This document shows positions 38,661-48,935 of a stretch of 64,000 nucleotides of DNA, piece by piece. Below the pieces are notes generated by a model. That model was not told where the DNA came from and ran no database searches. It was given only the letters and a program-made list of their open reading frames with translations. Location: positions 1,024,717-1,088,716 of the forward strand of contig PTFA01000092.1 in NCBI GenBank assembly GCA_003342895.1, written 5' to 3'. Position numbers and translations under genes: made by a program. The first letter of the stretch is position 1. Each line of letters opens with the position of its first letter. Origin of the DNA: Casuarius casuarius (lineage: Eukaryota; Chordata; Aves; Casuariiformes; Casuariidae).

Positions 38661-41600
38661 CCAGAACTCAGCCTCGCCGGAACAATTAAGTGGCGAAGAA
38701 AACTAACCCGGCTAATTCATTTCCCTGCCTGCTCGCTGACTTACGGTGCACCTTCCTCGTCATAAACAGATACAATAAATGAGCACGTCCCTACACACGT
38801 ATGCTCCCGTATTGACTAGATGAGGATGTTTTTGAAGGTAAACGGGAGGGCGGGAGGAGAAAGGGGATGCTCCGCAGCAGCTCAGGTGCTGCCCAGGGGT
38901 TCGGGCTGCCGGAGCAGGCTGCCAGACGGGGCGGCCCATGACGGCTCACTGTTAGATGAGGGGCACCGTGGGCTCTGGGATGTAAACACCAACCTGTGAA
39001 GTTGCCATGTGCCTGAGCTTCTCAATTAACGCATTTCTACATGCATTTGGTGTATTTTCTTTACTGGCCCCCTCTCCTGCTAACCAGCGCGGTGGAAGCG
39101 GCACCCGCGGCCCCCCCAGCAAGCTGGCTGGAGGGGGGGAGAAGTTACTGCAGGAATTTTTGAAAGATGTCATCTCTCATTTGTTGTCTGTCAGGGTTTT
39201 CTGACCTCCGCTCGCCGGGTCGCGGGAGTAAATCCGTCATGGGGTGGCAGATTAGTTTCCTCCGCTGAGGTGGAAGCAGCAGCGCTCCCCGAGCATCCCT
39301 GTCCCTGCGGAGGCTCAATAAATGTGCCCAGGAGCACTCGCTCCGACTGTGGTGTTGGCTCCTTGTGCTTCTCAAGCTGCATCCACGCACTGTGCACGCA
39401 GCACGTAGCCTGAGCGTGTGTGTACACGCGCCACGGTGCGCGCCGTGCCACGTATGCGATGGGAAGTATCAGCGCTGTTAGCTCTCCGGGCAGGCGTGCA
39501 ACGTGATGTATGACTTTGCCAGCTCCCGGTTCATGCATATGCAGCGCTGAGGTCTCTTTAGCCTGCAGCTCATACCTGCCAAGTTTCCCGGCTTCGCTCC
39601 GTGACATGTGGAGTTCATGTGGATTATACGCAGCGCGGCTGCAGTACGCTGATGAGATCAAATGGAAGTGTAGAAATGTGGCTGGGGGGAAAATGAAATC
39701 ATATATATTCATTACATTTATTTAGTGATGTTGAGCCTCCCAGTGCCTGTAACACCCTGTACATGCAGGCATCATTCACCTGCGACGGATCGGCAGCCCC
39801 CTCTGGCAGCGAGCGTGGCAGATGGCCAGGAGCTCGACACAGCGCCGTCGAGGAGGAGAGGTGATGGATGCCTGCGAAAGATGGACGTCTTTGCTGGAGC
39901 CCTGGGGAGATCTGGAGGAGGCAGAATGGAATTATATATCTTGGAAATTGGAAGTTTTCCACCTTCTACTGCATCTTGGAGTATTTTAGAGGCCGCTCCT
40001 GCAGCTTTTTGCATAAGCAGTACTTGCTTGGGTGAGGAAATCATGGTTACCAGCGGTGCAGCAATGCAGCCACGCATATGCAAAAGATGACCAAGGTGCC
40101 TGGTTTCTCCTCCTGTCCCATCGGAGCCTGAATCTGCTTTGGTCACATCCCTTGCTTTGTACAGATACAATCTTTAAGTGTTTGCTAACTCAGGTTGTCA
40201 AGTCATTGATTAGGAATGCAGACTCAGCAGACCCATGGTGATAGATAGTGGATGACATATTAACTTACAGAGAAAACCTCTATTGCTTTGAAATCTTTTT
40301 CAGTTGATTAATTGGAAGATCTACCAGAAAAATCCATAATAATATATATTTTTTTCTCTAGCTCTGCTAGAAATGATAAGGTACTAAGTGTTATCAGTGG
40401 TGAATAGACTTCAAAGCATTTGCAGAAGTATCCTAATCTATTAAATCTGCAAAATAGTTAAGAAATTTTGTAAGAACTCTTTCCCTGCAAATGTCTCAGC
40501 TCTTTCTGTTTCTGGACTGGCTAACAACACACCGAGAACTGCATCTTAACAGGCCTTTTAGTTCTTTTCCTTACCAGAGATTTGGCCAATAAAAAAACAA
40601 ACAAAAAACCCTATTGAGACACAAGTTCAGCCTCCGTTTTCTTCATTAGAAGAAAAAGGATTTCTAGACTATTTGGGATCTTAATTTTGGACCTGTCTCT
40701 CTCCTCGTGTAAATGCTTGTCAGAAATGTCTCAGGAATTGATATTCATACTAATATGCAGTGTCCACTTCATATGAAAGGAAAACCAGATGTTTTTGCTG
40801 GACAGATTGGTGCTACAAACTAAAACTGGATGCTGCAAAATCTCAGCCTGGAGGTCCATGGCCTCCCTTTCACCAGCCAGCCTAGACTCTTGCCTTAAGC
40901 ACATGCATTCAATTATTTAGTAAGGAAAATGGGCTCCTGTAACTAATAAAATATCTGATTCAGCCCCTTAATCCCATTTTAACATCTTTAAACCAGTGCC
41001 AACACAGGTGAGACCTCTGGGATAGGAAAGCTAAATATTGCCCGCTGCCTAGTGGCTTGCTTTCAAAAGTACATTTCATTCCATCCCTGCTGCTCAGAGT
41101 TACGTTGCAGGGTGAGCGGCGGAGAGCTCTTCTAGGAAAGCGTGGCAAACGCCCAGCTCCGGCAGCAGCGAGCCTACCACGGTGCAGATGTGTCGTAACA
41201 CGGGTAGTTCATCCTGGATGGCAATGGCTGGACGTGTTTTTGAAATGCTCAGCTGTTAGCAACATGAGAAAACTAACTCACGGGTCGAAGCTCTCCCAGC
41301 AAATCTTTCCACATTATTTTTCAGGTTTTAAAAGATAAAGCCCAGAAGGTGGGAAGGAAGAGACTGAACAGGGCAGTTTTTCATTCTTCCATAAGCAAAT
41401 TCTTGGCCACAATCTCTCCAGCTCCTGGTGCGGTGGCCTAACGTAAGTAGACAGCACAGACCAAAATCTTTCCCGTGTAATTGTTTGCTTCACTGGACTG
41501 ACACTGGGAATGAATTTAGCTCATCCTCGGCTCAGCTGGAAACGGGGTGGCTTTCTAGGAGCCTGTTCCGGTGCATCACCCATCATTGATTGATCACCTT

Positions 41601-42000
41601 CTCTGCAGACCCTGACAGGAGGTATGAAATTATCATTAAAGATGCCCCTCAGAAATGCTCTAAGCCATTTTCTGGTCAGATTTACACCGTATTGGGAGGA
41701 GTGGGGCAACTGGCACCTCCCTTCACAACCCTGTGTCTAATCCTGAAGCTGGTGGAGCTGACTGGGGCTGAAGGGGTTGCGCGGAGGAAAGCCCGCCGTG
41801 AGAAGGAGGCCCAGGCAGGCCCCGGGAGATTGCACATACCCTTATTTCAGCTATAGGCTGAGACTACTCAGCTCTAGTTTTTGATCACATTAGCAAGAGT
41901 CAAAAAAAAAAAAAAAAGAGAAATTAGGCATTTCTTGACAAATAATAATGGGTGAATTGCGTGTGGTGGGGAACTGTTGGGTTAAAAGTCTACGGAAATT
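38661..42000. other. Unique non-coding DNA
   Basis: No gene is recognised. AT-rich candidate elements occur at about 39480-39730 (catgcatatgcagcgc, gtggattatacgcagcgc, atcatatatattcattac) and 40250-40480. A 16-A run lies at 41902-41917. The stretch 40480-41000 is AT-rich without clear features. Confidence 0.5.
41902..41917 (+). repeat. A16 run
   Basis: Sixteen A follow gagtc. No SINE or retrogene body was recognised immediately upstream. Confidence 0.95.
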
Positions 42001-42290
42001 TGGGACAGGCTATTATTATAAATGTACCTAACACAGTTCCTGGCATCTATTTCTCACACAGCCTCTTTTTCTTGCGTATTTTCTATTTTTATTTTCTTTA
42101 ATGGGTTTCGGCAGTGATATTTTTAAGACTGCTTTTCTCTTTGCTCTGTGTGTAGCAGCTGCCATTGCCATGCTGTCAGCCTTGTTGCCATGGTTTATAT
42201 GCAGGGTTTGTGCCAGAATTTTGTTGGTCAACAAGCCACCGTCAGCACTGTTGGGCAGCGTGTTTCCATAGATATCCATGGAGAGGTGCG
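42000..42290. promoter_or_regulatory. Candidate conserved non-coding element
   Basis: AT-rich and T-rich sequence leads to tgccattgccatgctgtc and ccttgttgccatggtttata (half-match to an RFX X-box), then ttttgttggtcaac and ccatagatatccatgg (palindromic). The minus strand has an 83-codon ATG frame (42279 to 42028) with a lysine/arginine-rich product, which the plus-strand pyrimidine bias could produce by chance. Confidence 0.4.
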
Positions 42291-42700
42291 TCTTCAGGTG
42301 AAACCATGCTGAATCTCCCTTTTCAGGACTCGTCCAAGCACACTTTCAGGTCTGTATTATTTACTGTGGCTATTTACCACCCTAACAAACAGCTGAGCCC
42401 TCTCCAAATTTGCCTGAAAAGCAAGCACTATGATTTTTAACACAGCTCCAGTAGAGCAGCTCGTTTGTGCTAATCAGAAGGGAGTGATCAGATTGAAAAC
42501 ATACCCCTTTAATTCATGGACTTCGAAACTAAATTTCTTCAGATGCAGGTGCCCTGAGAACACCCATTTTTAACTCACTTGAAGTAGTGAATTCCCCTTA
42601 CTGGACTTAATTAGGGACAGAAAGCAAAACAAATCAAGGAGGAAAATCTAGAAAGAGAAGTGCTTTTATTAGAAAGGAACTATAGTTTTTTGGCTTTTTT

Positions 42701-42949
42701 TTAATTAATGCCAGAACAGCTGTCCTTATGCTGTTTCTCTCTTAGGAGCATATCATCTGAACGAAGGGTAAGTGGCCTCGCCAAACAAGGCGCAAGCTCT
42801 GTTCGGGACTTCTGGTCCCTGTCCATGCTGGTATCTTCAGAAACCACAGTGCTTTTCTCTGGTCTTCGCTTGGATTGCGGCATATTTCTGTTTTCTTGCA
42901 ATATAAAGTCATCTCCGTTTTTTTCTAAGTGAATTGCTTTTTTGTTCAT
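42701..42949 (-). other. Candidate small open reading frame, 82 codons
   Basis: A minus-strand frame starts with ATG at 42949 and ends with TAA. Just upstream, in the same strand, the sequence actgtttag resembles a weak splice acceptor. The product is charged and soluble in look (it begins MNKKAIHLEK and contains KRRPEKS) with no signal peptide or membrane segment. I do not recognise a family. It overlaps a plus-strand splice-site pair at 42745/42768, so at most one reading is likely to be meaningful. Chance is a real possibility. Confidence 0.15.
42746..42767 (+). other. Candidate 22-nt microexon
   Basis: The acceptor tgctgtttctctcttag is immediately followed by 22 bases and then a donor with GTAAGT (gaagg/gtaagt). 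A TGC word sits just before the pyrimidine tract, as in neural microexons regulated by SRRM4. Length is not a multiple of three. Inference from splice consensus only; no transcript evidence. Confidence 0.2.
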
Positions 42950-43569
42950 GTTGCATATTCCCTAAACAGTCGTATTAGTGGTGACAGCATGTCATTTTGA
43001 TGGTGTTATGACAGTATGACGCCAAACTAGTATTAACATAGCATCTCTTTTTAAATCTTGTCTGAAAACATATTGTTCTCCCTTGCCAGCGCTCTTCTGT
43101 TTCTCTCACCCTTTACCATGGTTCTGGGTTGTTGTCTTTTTTAATTTAACTCCGCTGTTGCAAGTGGTTTTATATGCAGCATATATGAAGGCATTTTGCT
43201 GATCATTCCTTTGGGTGCTTTCACTCCCACTCGCAGACCTAGAAGGTCAGTTCTCACAATGTGATCTCCGCTAAGAAATCAGCATTTTCAGCTCTCACTG
43301 TGTCTGAAATGCTGTGTTTTTCTTCGTGGCTGAAAGCAGGCCAGAACAGCGATGACACAGATCCGAGGATGGTCTGCATTTGGAAAGGATGACGGTCTAG
43401 TGGCAACCACTACCAGAGAAATTAGGAAGTACCCAATGAGTGACATTAAAAGTGATCTCCATAGATCAGTCTTGGAGAAAAGAGAGCACCGGTCTGTGGT
43501 ACCCACCGCTGGCTGAGTGACTCCGAAGGCATTTGTCAGCCCTGCAGGCTGGTGAGGTGGGAAAGTGCT

Positions 43570-43695
43570 TTTACTGCCTTTTAGAGGTGGTGAAACTGAG
43601 GCAGAGAAGAGTGAACCCCTTTGCCCAAAGTCATCCAGGTGTCTCTGCTGGAGGAATGTCTCCAGCCCATGTTTTCCGGCCTAACACACCACCTT
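43570..43695 (-). mobile_element. MIR SINE fragment
   Basis: Read on the plus strand, the series is the reverse complement of MIR: ttttagaggtggtgaaactg, aggcagagaag, then tttgcccaaagtcatccagg and later ctccagcccatgttttccgg. It corresponds to the MIR core and tRNA-related half. The copy is old and diverged. Confidence 0.75.
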
Positions 43696-43720
43696 TGTCT
43701 TGCGCCTGATCTGGCCCAGG

Positions 43721-43750
43721 TTTATGGAGTTTAGATTTATGAAGTTTAGA
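43721..43750 (+). repeat. 15-bp tandem duplication
   Basis: The unit tttatggagtttaga is followed by tttatgaagtttaga, with one mismatch, just beyond the MIR fragment. Confidence 0.85.
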
Positions 43751-44331
43751 TTTCAAGGTCCAGATCACTAGCATGGAATTATTTGTATTTCTTCTGCAAC
43801 CTCAGTTAAAAGTTGGACTCTTATGTCCCTAAAAATGGTGAAGTTAGTCTTAAATTCAGAAAGTTTTTGAAGAGGGGAGAGCTGTAGCTCGGGAGATGAG
43901 GAGCTCTCTGTGTACCAGTGGGGGCTGAGCAGACACTCTCACTGGTTTGTGTGCTGCTTTTCTGATGTGGGGTCTGCAGGAAACTCACTCTGAGATTGAG
44001 CTAGTTTCGCCAAGAAATCAAAATTGTTTGCTAAATAACAGGCAATTTTTTAGGAGGAAGGTAAGATAGACCTTTGTTCCTGAGAAAGAGATTTTTATGT
44101 TTAATGTGAGCAATAGGAGAGCAGAAGTGATTTCCAGTCCCTGTGACGTGAACGCAGAGAGATGTACGCTCCTGTGTAAAAACCTGCATCAGAGGGAGGC
44201 CAGATTACTGAAGAGGAGCTGCGGTCACTGAAATGATGTGGAGAAAAATCTGAATGGCCTTTCCTGAAATATCATTCCTTGAGGCAGAAGCCTGGCTGGC
44301 GGACATCAACTGTCCCAGGGCCCCTTTGCAG

Positions 44332-44371
44332 GAAGAGCTTTTTCATTGCTAGTCAAGAGGACGAGAATAAG
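44332..44371 (+). other. Candidate 40-nt exon
   Basis: The acceptor gcccctttgcag and donor aataag/gtgaga bracket 40 bases that stay open in one frame. Both sites are near consensus. No homology is recognised, and chance occurrence is possible. Confidence 0.2.
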
Positions 44372-45115
44372 GTGAGACCCCAACCTGCAGCTCTGTCCTG
44401 GGAGGCTGCCAGACCCCGAGGGCCGGACACCTTGCTTGCCGGCAGCCTGCACTGAACAAAAATTGGCAGCTGGCAATGGGGCAGGTGTCTTTGCCTGCCC
44501 GCCTCTTAGGAAGGTGGAAAATATGCTCCGGCTTGGATCAGCTTAGGGTACAGCTGGCTGCACCGATTCCCTAGCCCTTGGCCCATTTGTGGAGGAGGGA
44601 AGATGGGAAGGGGTCCTGTGACATGATGCACGGTAAAGCTTCCTGCAGCGTTCCTCGACAGCCCAGGGATGGCCAGGGTCCCTGGGCTCGCGGCCTGAAC
44701 ATCTGCATCCCACAAGTCTTCCTGCTCCCCTTGCCGCAGCCCCTTCCCCACAGCAAACCTTTGCTCAGGTTTTATTTGTGCCTATTTGCTTTCCCACCCC
44801 TCCCTCTGCTCCCTGACCTGACAAGCGCTCCTTTTAGCAGAGTATTAATTATCATCTCAATGCTGGGACTAGTAATTATCCCTCCCTCGTGCTTTATGGG
44901 CTTCCAGCACGGCTCACGATGAGGACAGGGGGAAGCGGCTCAGCTGGCAATGGGCTCGTTTTGTTTTTCTCAGAGCTGTGGTAATTGTCCTGTGCCAGAA
45001 AGAACGGAATGAGGGGAAAAAAAGAAGGAAAAGGAGAAAATTGTTTTTTGGAATACCTTAGTGACTTGGAGAACTCACCTTGTAACCTTTAACCAATGTG
45101 TTTTCTCCCCACCAG

Positions 45116-45162
45116 GCCTGCAGACCTTCATGGGGGTGGCTGAAGCGGGCTTGGACCAGCAG
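45116..45162 (+). other. Candidate 47-nt exon
   Basis: The acceptor gtgttttctccccaccag is a strong match. The donor accagcag/gtaatc is moderate. One frame is open across it (residues LQTFMGVAEAGLDQQ). No family is recognised. Confidence 0.2.
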
Positions 45163-45689
45163 GTAATCAATAGTTTTGCTCTACTCTGAACTGATGGGTA
45201 GAAGTGGAGGTTGGATTGTAAAGGGCACCTGATAGACCTCCCCGTATCTGTTGGCCACTGTCTCCTGCTGCCTGAGCCCTGCTGAGGATGCAGGCGTGGT
45301 ACAGACGACAACAAGGTAGGAAAATGTCTCGAGGCTCAAGATCCTACCTCCTCCCTCCTTCCCTCAGCTAAGTAAATGGGGCTAAAACCACAAAGCCTTC
45401 CAGCCAGGCTGTACTGGTGGCTTTGATGTCAGGACTTGGGCCAGAGCTTACAAGGGAGAAGAATGGAAGTAACCTTAGGACACCCATTAGATATGGAGAA
45501 GCCCATGAGGGCTGAGAGAAGGATGAGGATGATGGTGATTGTCAGTGGTAAGAAATTCTCCTGTAGCAACGTGAATGAGACAGATCCCAACAGGAACCTG
45601 CAGAGGGGTTGTAGGGAGAAGATTTCAAGGTTGTGGGTACACCTGCCCGTTCCACGTGCCTAGGACAACTGCAGAAGGCCATTGCTCTT

Positions 45690-45895
45690 TTAACGGGGAT
45701 CGTTAACATTTCCTTGAAGCGCTCAGCAGAGGCTGCCCAGGCATGAGCGCTGGCAGAGCAGCGTCCATTCACTTGATTGATTATCTCACTGATATTTGCT
45801 ACCATGTTATTTCCCCAGTTTGCAGGTCTGTCCAAAGTAATTTGTACTCATTTAATGCGCTGAATTTCACTGAGCGCTTTAAATGAAATCCTCTG
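45690..45895. promoter_or_regulatory. Candidate conserved element with 14-bp inverted repeat
   Basis: Enhancer-like sequence includes cttttaacggggatcgttaa and cacttgattgattatctcac (PBX/MEIS-like TGATTGAT). At its right end 14-base arms (45848-45861 tcatttaatgcgct and 45873-45886 agcgctttaaatga) pair with a single mismatch across 11 bases. Such symmetry may bind dimeric factors or form a hairpin. Confidence 0.42.
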
Positions 45896-46197
45896 TGTCG
45901 GCGTTGGGCTCTGCCCCATCGCGCTCAGCAGCCAGCAGGACCCATCAAGGGTTGTACCAAAACCTTGCTGTCCTCATGAGCTGTTCGCCACTGCTCCGCC
46001 GGGGACTCGCTGATGTGGCCGGTTTGGGTGGCACGTTTGCTGCCTTCTGCTCCCATTTCTTCCCATCCAAACCCAGCGAGGAGGCAGAGCACGCGTAAGC
46101 CCAGCGTGGTGTGAGCCTGAGCGTCCGTGGAGCCCGTCCAAGGCGGAGCGCTACTGCTGCTGCCAGAAACGCAACAGCTTTCTCTTGTGAATAGGGT

Positions 46198-46214
46198 AAA
46201 AAAAAAAAAAAAAA
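46198..46214 (+). repeat. A17 run
   Basis: Seventeen A follow aatagggt. No retroposed body was recognised upstream. Confidence 0.95.
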
Positions 46215-46554
46215 TCACTCTCTGGCCAAAACTGTGAATTTTTCTTCAGCAAAATGACAACATTCTGCTAGTGAAAATTGCCTTTCATTACAACAGGGAG
46301 GGAAAAGGGAGATAAAAATGAAATAAGCTTTCCTTTTCTTCCCTTTATGTCCTTTTTTCAAACCTGTAAGGATTTTTTCTTTCTTTTTTTTTTTCAGTTT
46401 CCTCCAGCAGTGAGAAGTTTTATTACATTTTTTTTTGTATTTGACTAGGAATTTAGGGATCTCAAGCAAATGACAGCCCCAGTGTGGCAAGCACTGCTGC
46501 CAGAAGTAGTAAGATAGAGTCTGCTCTGAGCACCTTGTACTTTAGAGAGACCAA

Positions 46555-46675
46555 GTGTCCAAGTGTCAGAGGGAAAATGGATGAAGAGACTTGCCCATGG
46601 CCACCCGCAAAAATTGGTGGCAGGAACAGGAATGAAATCCAGATCTCCTGGCTCCTACAGCCTTGTGGAAAAACT
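46555..46675 (-). mobile_element. MIR SINE fragment
   Basis: The plus-strand order gggaaaatggatgaagag, acttgcccatggccaccc, ggtggcaggaacaggaatga and atccagatctcctggctcc is the reverse complement of the MIR core and head (gacttgcccaaggtcac ... gaacccaggtctcc). An old copy. Confidence 0.8.
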
Positions 46676-47196
46676 GTCCACCTGGGGATTTTTTCCATTA
46701 TCAAGGAGTAAATTCAGCAACTGTAATGCTTAGGTCGCGACCTGGAAACCAGCATCCTGCCCTCCCTGTCGCTTGCCCCCATGCCCACCGTGTGACAAAC
46801 TGCACACGTGAGAAGGGAGGCCGTGTGCCTGTGCGCTGACCCGCGTGCCGGCTGTCGCTGGAAATTCCCACCTGCAGCATCCTAGCAGCTCCGGCTCCGA
46901 GGTCAAACTCTGCAGCCTTCCCCTGTGCCAGTGTGGAGCACGGGAGGTGCTGGACTTTGGTGGACCAGCACGGGAGAAACCCTTGGAGAAAGCTTGGTCC
47001 ATGGAGATACACTGGGTAAGTCAGTCCTCGAGTTCAGGCCGGGAAGCCTTTCCCTGTGGAATTACACAGGGCTCGTTTGCCAGTCCCTAATGGGAACAGA
47101 CATAAATACACTCACCAGGGTGGTGATCAGCTCTGCAAATAAAGCTGTCCGGAGACTTATCCCTCATACGTAAACGTTGCCTTTCTGTCTTTGCAG

Positions 47197-47228
47197 TAAG
47201 CGACCTTTCAGCATCTTCTCTGCTAGAG
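47197..47228 (+). other. Candidate 32-nt exon
   Basis: The acceptor cctttctgtctttgcag and donor gctagag/gtgagc are both near perfect and bracket 32 bases. Upstream, a GTAAGT donor at 47016 (acactgg/gtaagt) would define a 181-nt intron between them. No coding meaning is clear: the upstream frame would meet TAA at the start of this exon. Confidence 0.25.
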
Positions 47229-47276
47229 GTGAGCCAGTTGGTTTTTTGGATTCTGGATGAAGGAAAATGACATTTA

Positions 47277-47615
47277 GCTCTTAGCTCTGCTGTTGACTCT
47301 CCATGTAACCTTGGTCAGATCACTTAGCACTTTGAAGACAGTGGAGAAAGAGCAGCTGCTCCTGAGGCAGCAAGCCCCAGCCCTCCACGCGCACGGGGGC
47401 ACAGTACCCCAGTGAGCTGCTGATCACGGCAAAGCAGCTCCAGCTTCCTCCGGTGGCTGGCTGGGGCAGCCCTGGGGCACAGGCACTCGGCACTGACCAT
47501 CGCAGTCTTGGCTGCTCCATCTCTGGCTCAGGGAACGCAGTCCAATATGGTCCCAAATCCCGATGTGCCTCAGTTTCCCCATCTGTTACATGAGGATAAT
47601 CATTACTCTGTTATA
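47277..47615 (+). mobile_element. MIR SINE split by a ~233-bp insert
   Basis: The left part (47277-47330) reads as MIR core: gctcttagctctgctgttga, ccatgtaaccttggtcagat, cacttagc. The right part (47564-47615) resumes close to the next consensus position: tgtgcctcagtttccccatc, tgaggataatcatta. Between them, 47331-47563 is unrelated sequence that I do not recognise. No clear target-site duplication is visible. Confidence 0.7.
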
Positions 47616-47879
47616 TGTTGTCAGCGTTGCCTCTTTAGGGTGCTTCCATGCAGGGGCTGTGTGCGTGCAGAACCTAATAAAAAGGGGCCTCTCACTGCAG
47701 GTAGGTAACACCGTGGGAGCTGAGTGGCTCCCCTGGCTCCGGCATTCCCCCATCTGCAGTGACTCCGCTTATTTTGGGCATGTGCAAGTCCCTTGCACGC
47801 ATCGCAGTGGGGTAGTGTACTGGCTCGGGAAACTGCCTTCATCCTCCATCTCGTCTGAAGGCAGATTGTTCACGGGCGT

Positions 47880-48300
47880 AGAAAATCTCCTGGAGAGTGA
47901 ACCTTGTCAGCGAAAATGCAAATATTTGGAGACAAAGTGTTCATTACAGCAGAACTTGATTTCAGGGTCAGCCCTTTTTGCAGCAAATTGTTAGCCAGCT
48001 AAAATGTTTATTGTCACCACACTCTGGCAGTTTTGACAGTACCTATCAAGTTGAGCTTGACAATATCTGCATACTGCTTCTCCATCTTTTTCTTGCAAAA
48101 GTGATGAGAGAGGTGGTGGAGTAAGTGATTTAAGACACAAGCAAACAGTCAACAGATAATTGGAAATATCTTCTCCTTTGTGAAAAAGCCAGGGCTGTTA
48201 TGGACTGGGGGGAGCGTTTATAATGAGGAAGGTATAATACAGTCTGTTGGTAATATGGTGACGGGGTATGCGGTGAAACGTCTTGGGGATATATATTTTT
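47880..48300. promoter_or_regulatory. Candidate conserved non-coding element
   Basis: AT-rich sequence includes gcgaaaatgcaaatatttgg (octamer-like), aaattgttagccagctaaaa, atgtttattgtcaccac and gagcttgacaatatctgc. It continues with less dense motifs to gatatatatttttttt at 48290. No usable open frame. Conservation is inferred. Confidence 0.4.
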
Positions 48301-48919
48301 TTTTCAGATGCAAAAATGCACACATGGACCAATAAACTACACCCTGCACCCCCCACCCCCGGTCTGGCACTGCGTCAGCAGAAATGAAAGACAACAAAGG
48401 GATAGTATTTCCTTCAGTCCTTTTCCATGTGAGCCACGTGGCTTCCCAGGACCCGCGGCAGGAAACAATTTAGATACCACTGGAGTTTCTATGATTTTTC
48501 TCCTTTCCTTTTTCTGTTCCCTATTCTGCTCCAGGGTTGAATTCTGCTCTCCTTGATGCCTGCACAGGACTAAGGCCAGCAGCCTCTGCTATGAGGAGGT
48601 GTGATGGCATCCTTGGTGAGCCCATAGCCCAAACTAATAAGCTCCCATGTCTTTGCATTGTGCTCTGAGATCAGAGGATGGAGGAAGTCGGGACCAGCTC
48701 TGCCTTGCTGGTAAAGAGCAGTAAAGGCATTTGGGGGAAACTGAGAACCAGTATGAAGTGGCTGATAAAAACAAGAAGAGGGGATGGAAAAGGCAGCAGC
48801 AGCCTTTTTATAACATTTTGGGGCTCTGTCCACTAGACAAAAGACAGGAGCTTCCACCTCAAGGATGAACCGGCTTTACTCTGCTTTACTCTCCCCCACA
48901 TCTTCACCTTTTCCCCCAG

Positions 48920-48935
48920 CTAATGCGTGAGGAAG
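48920..48935 (+). other. Candidate 16-nt microexon
   Basis: The acceptor tcaccttttcccccag is very strong and the donor gaggaag/gtaagc is strong; they bracket only 16 bases. No transcript evidence. Confidence 0.18.

Larger units (their letters stand above)
43751..45680. other. Unique DNA with splice-like signal pairs
   Basis: No protein gene is recognised. On the plus strand, acceptor-donor pairs bracket 44054-44060 (7 nt), 44332-44371 (40 nt) and 45116-45162 (47 nt). An ATTA-rich patch at 44840-44880 (attaattatcatctcaatg, actagtaattatccc) may be regulatory. Confidence 0.4.

Noticed and set aside
43288..43506. 72-codon minus-strand frame with a hydrophobic stretch
   Set aside because: Short, no signal-peptide context or homology recognised; likely chance.
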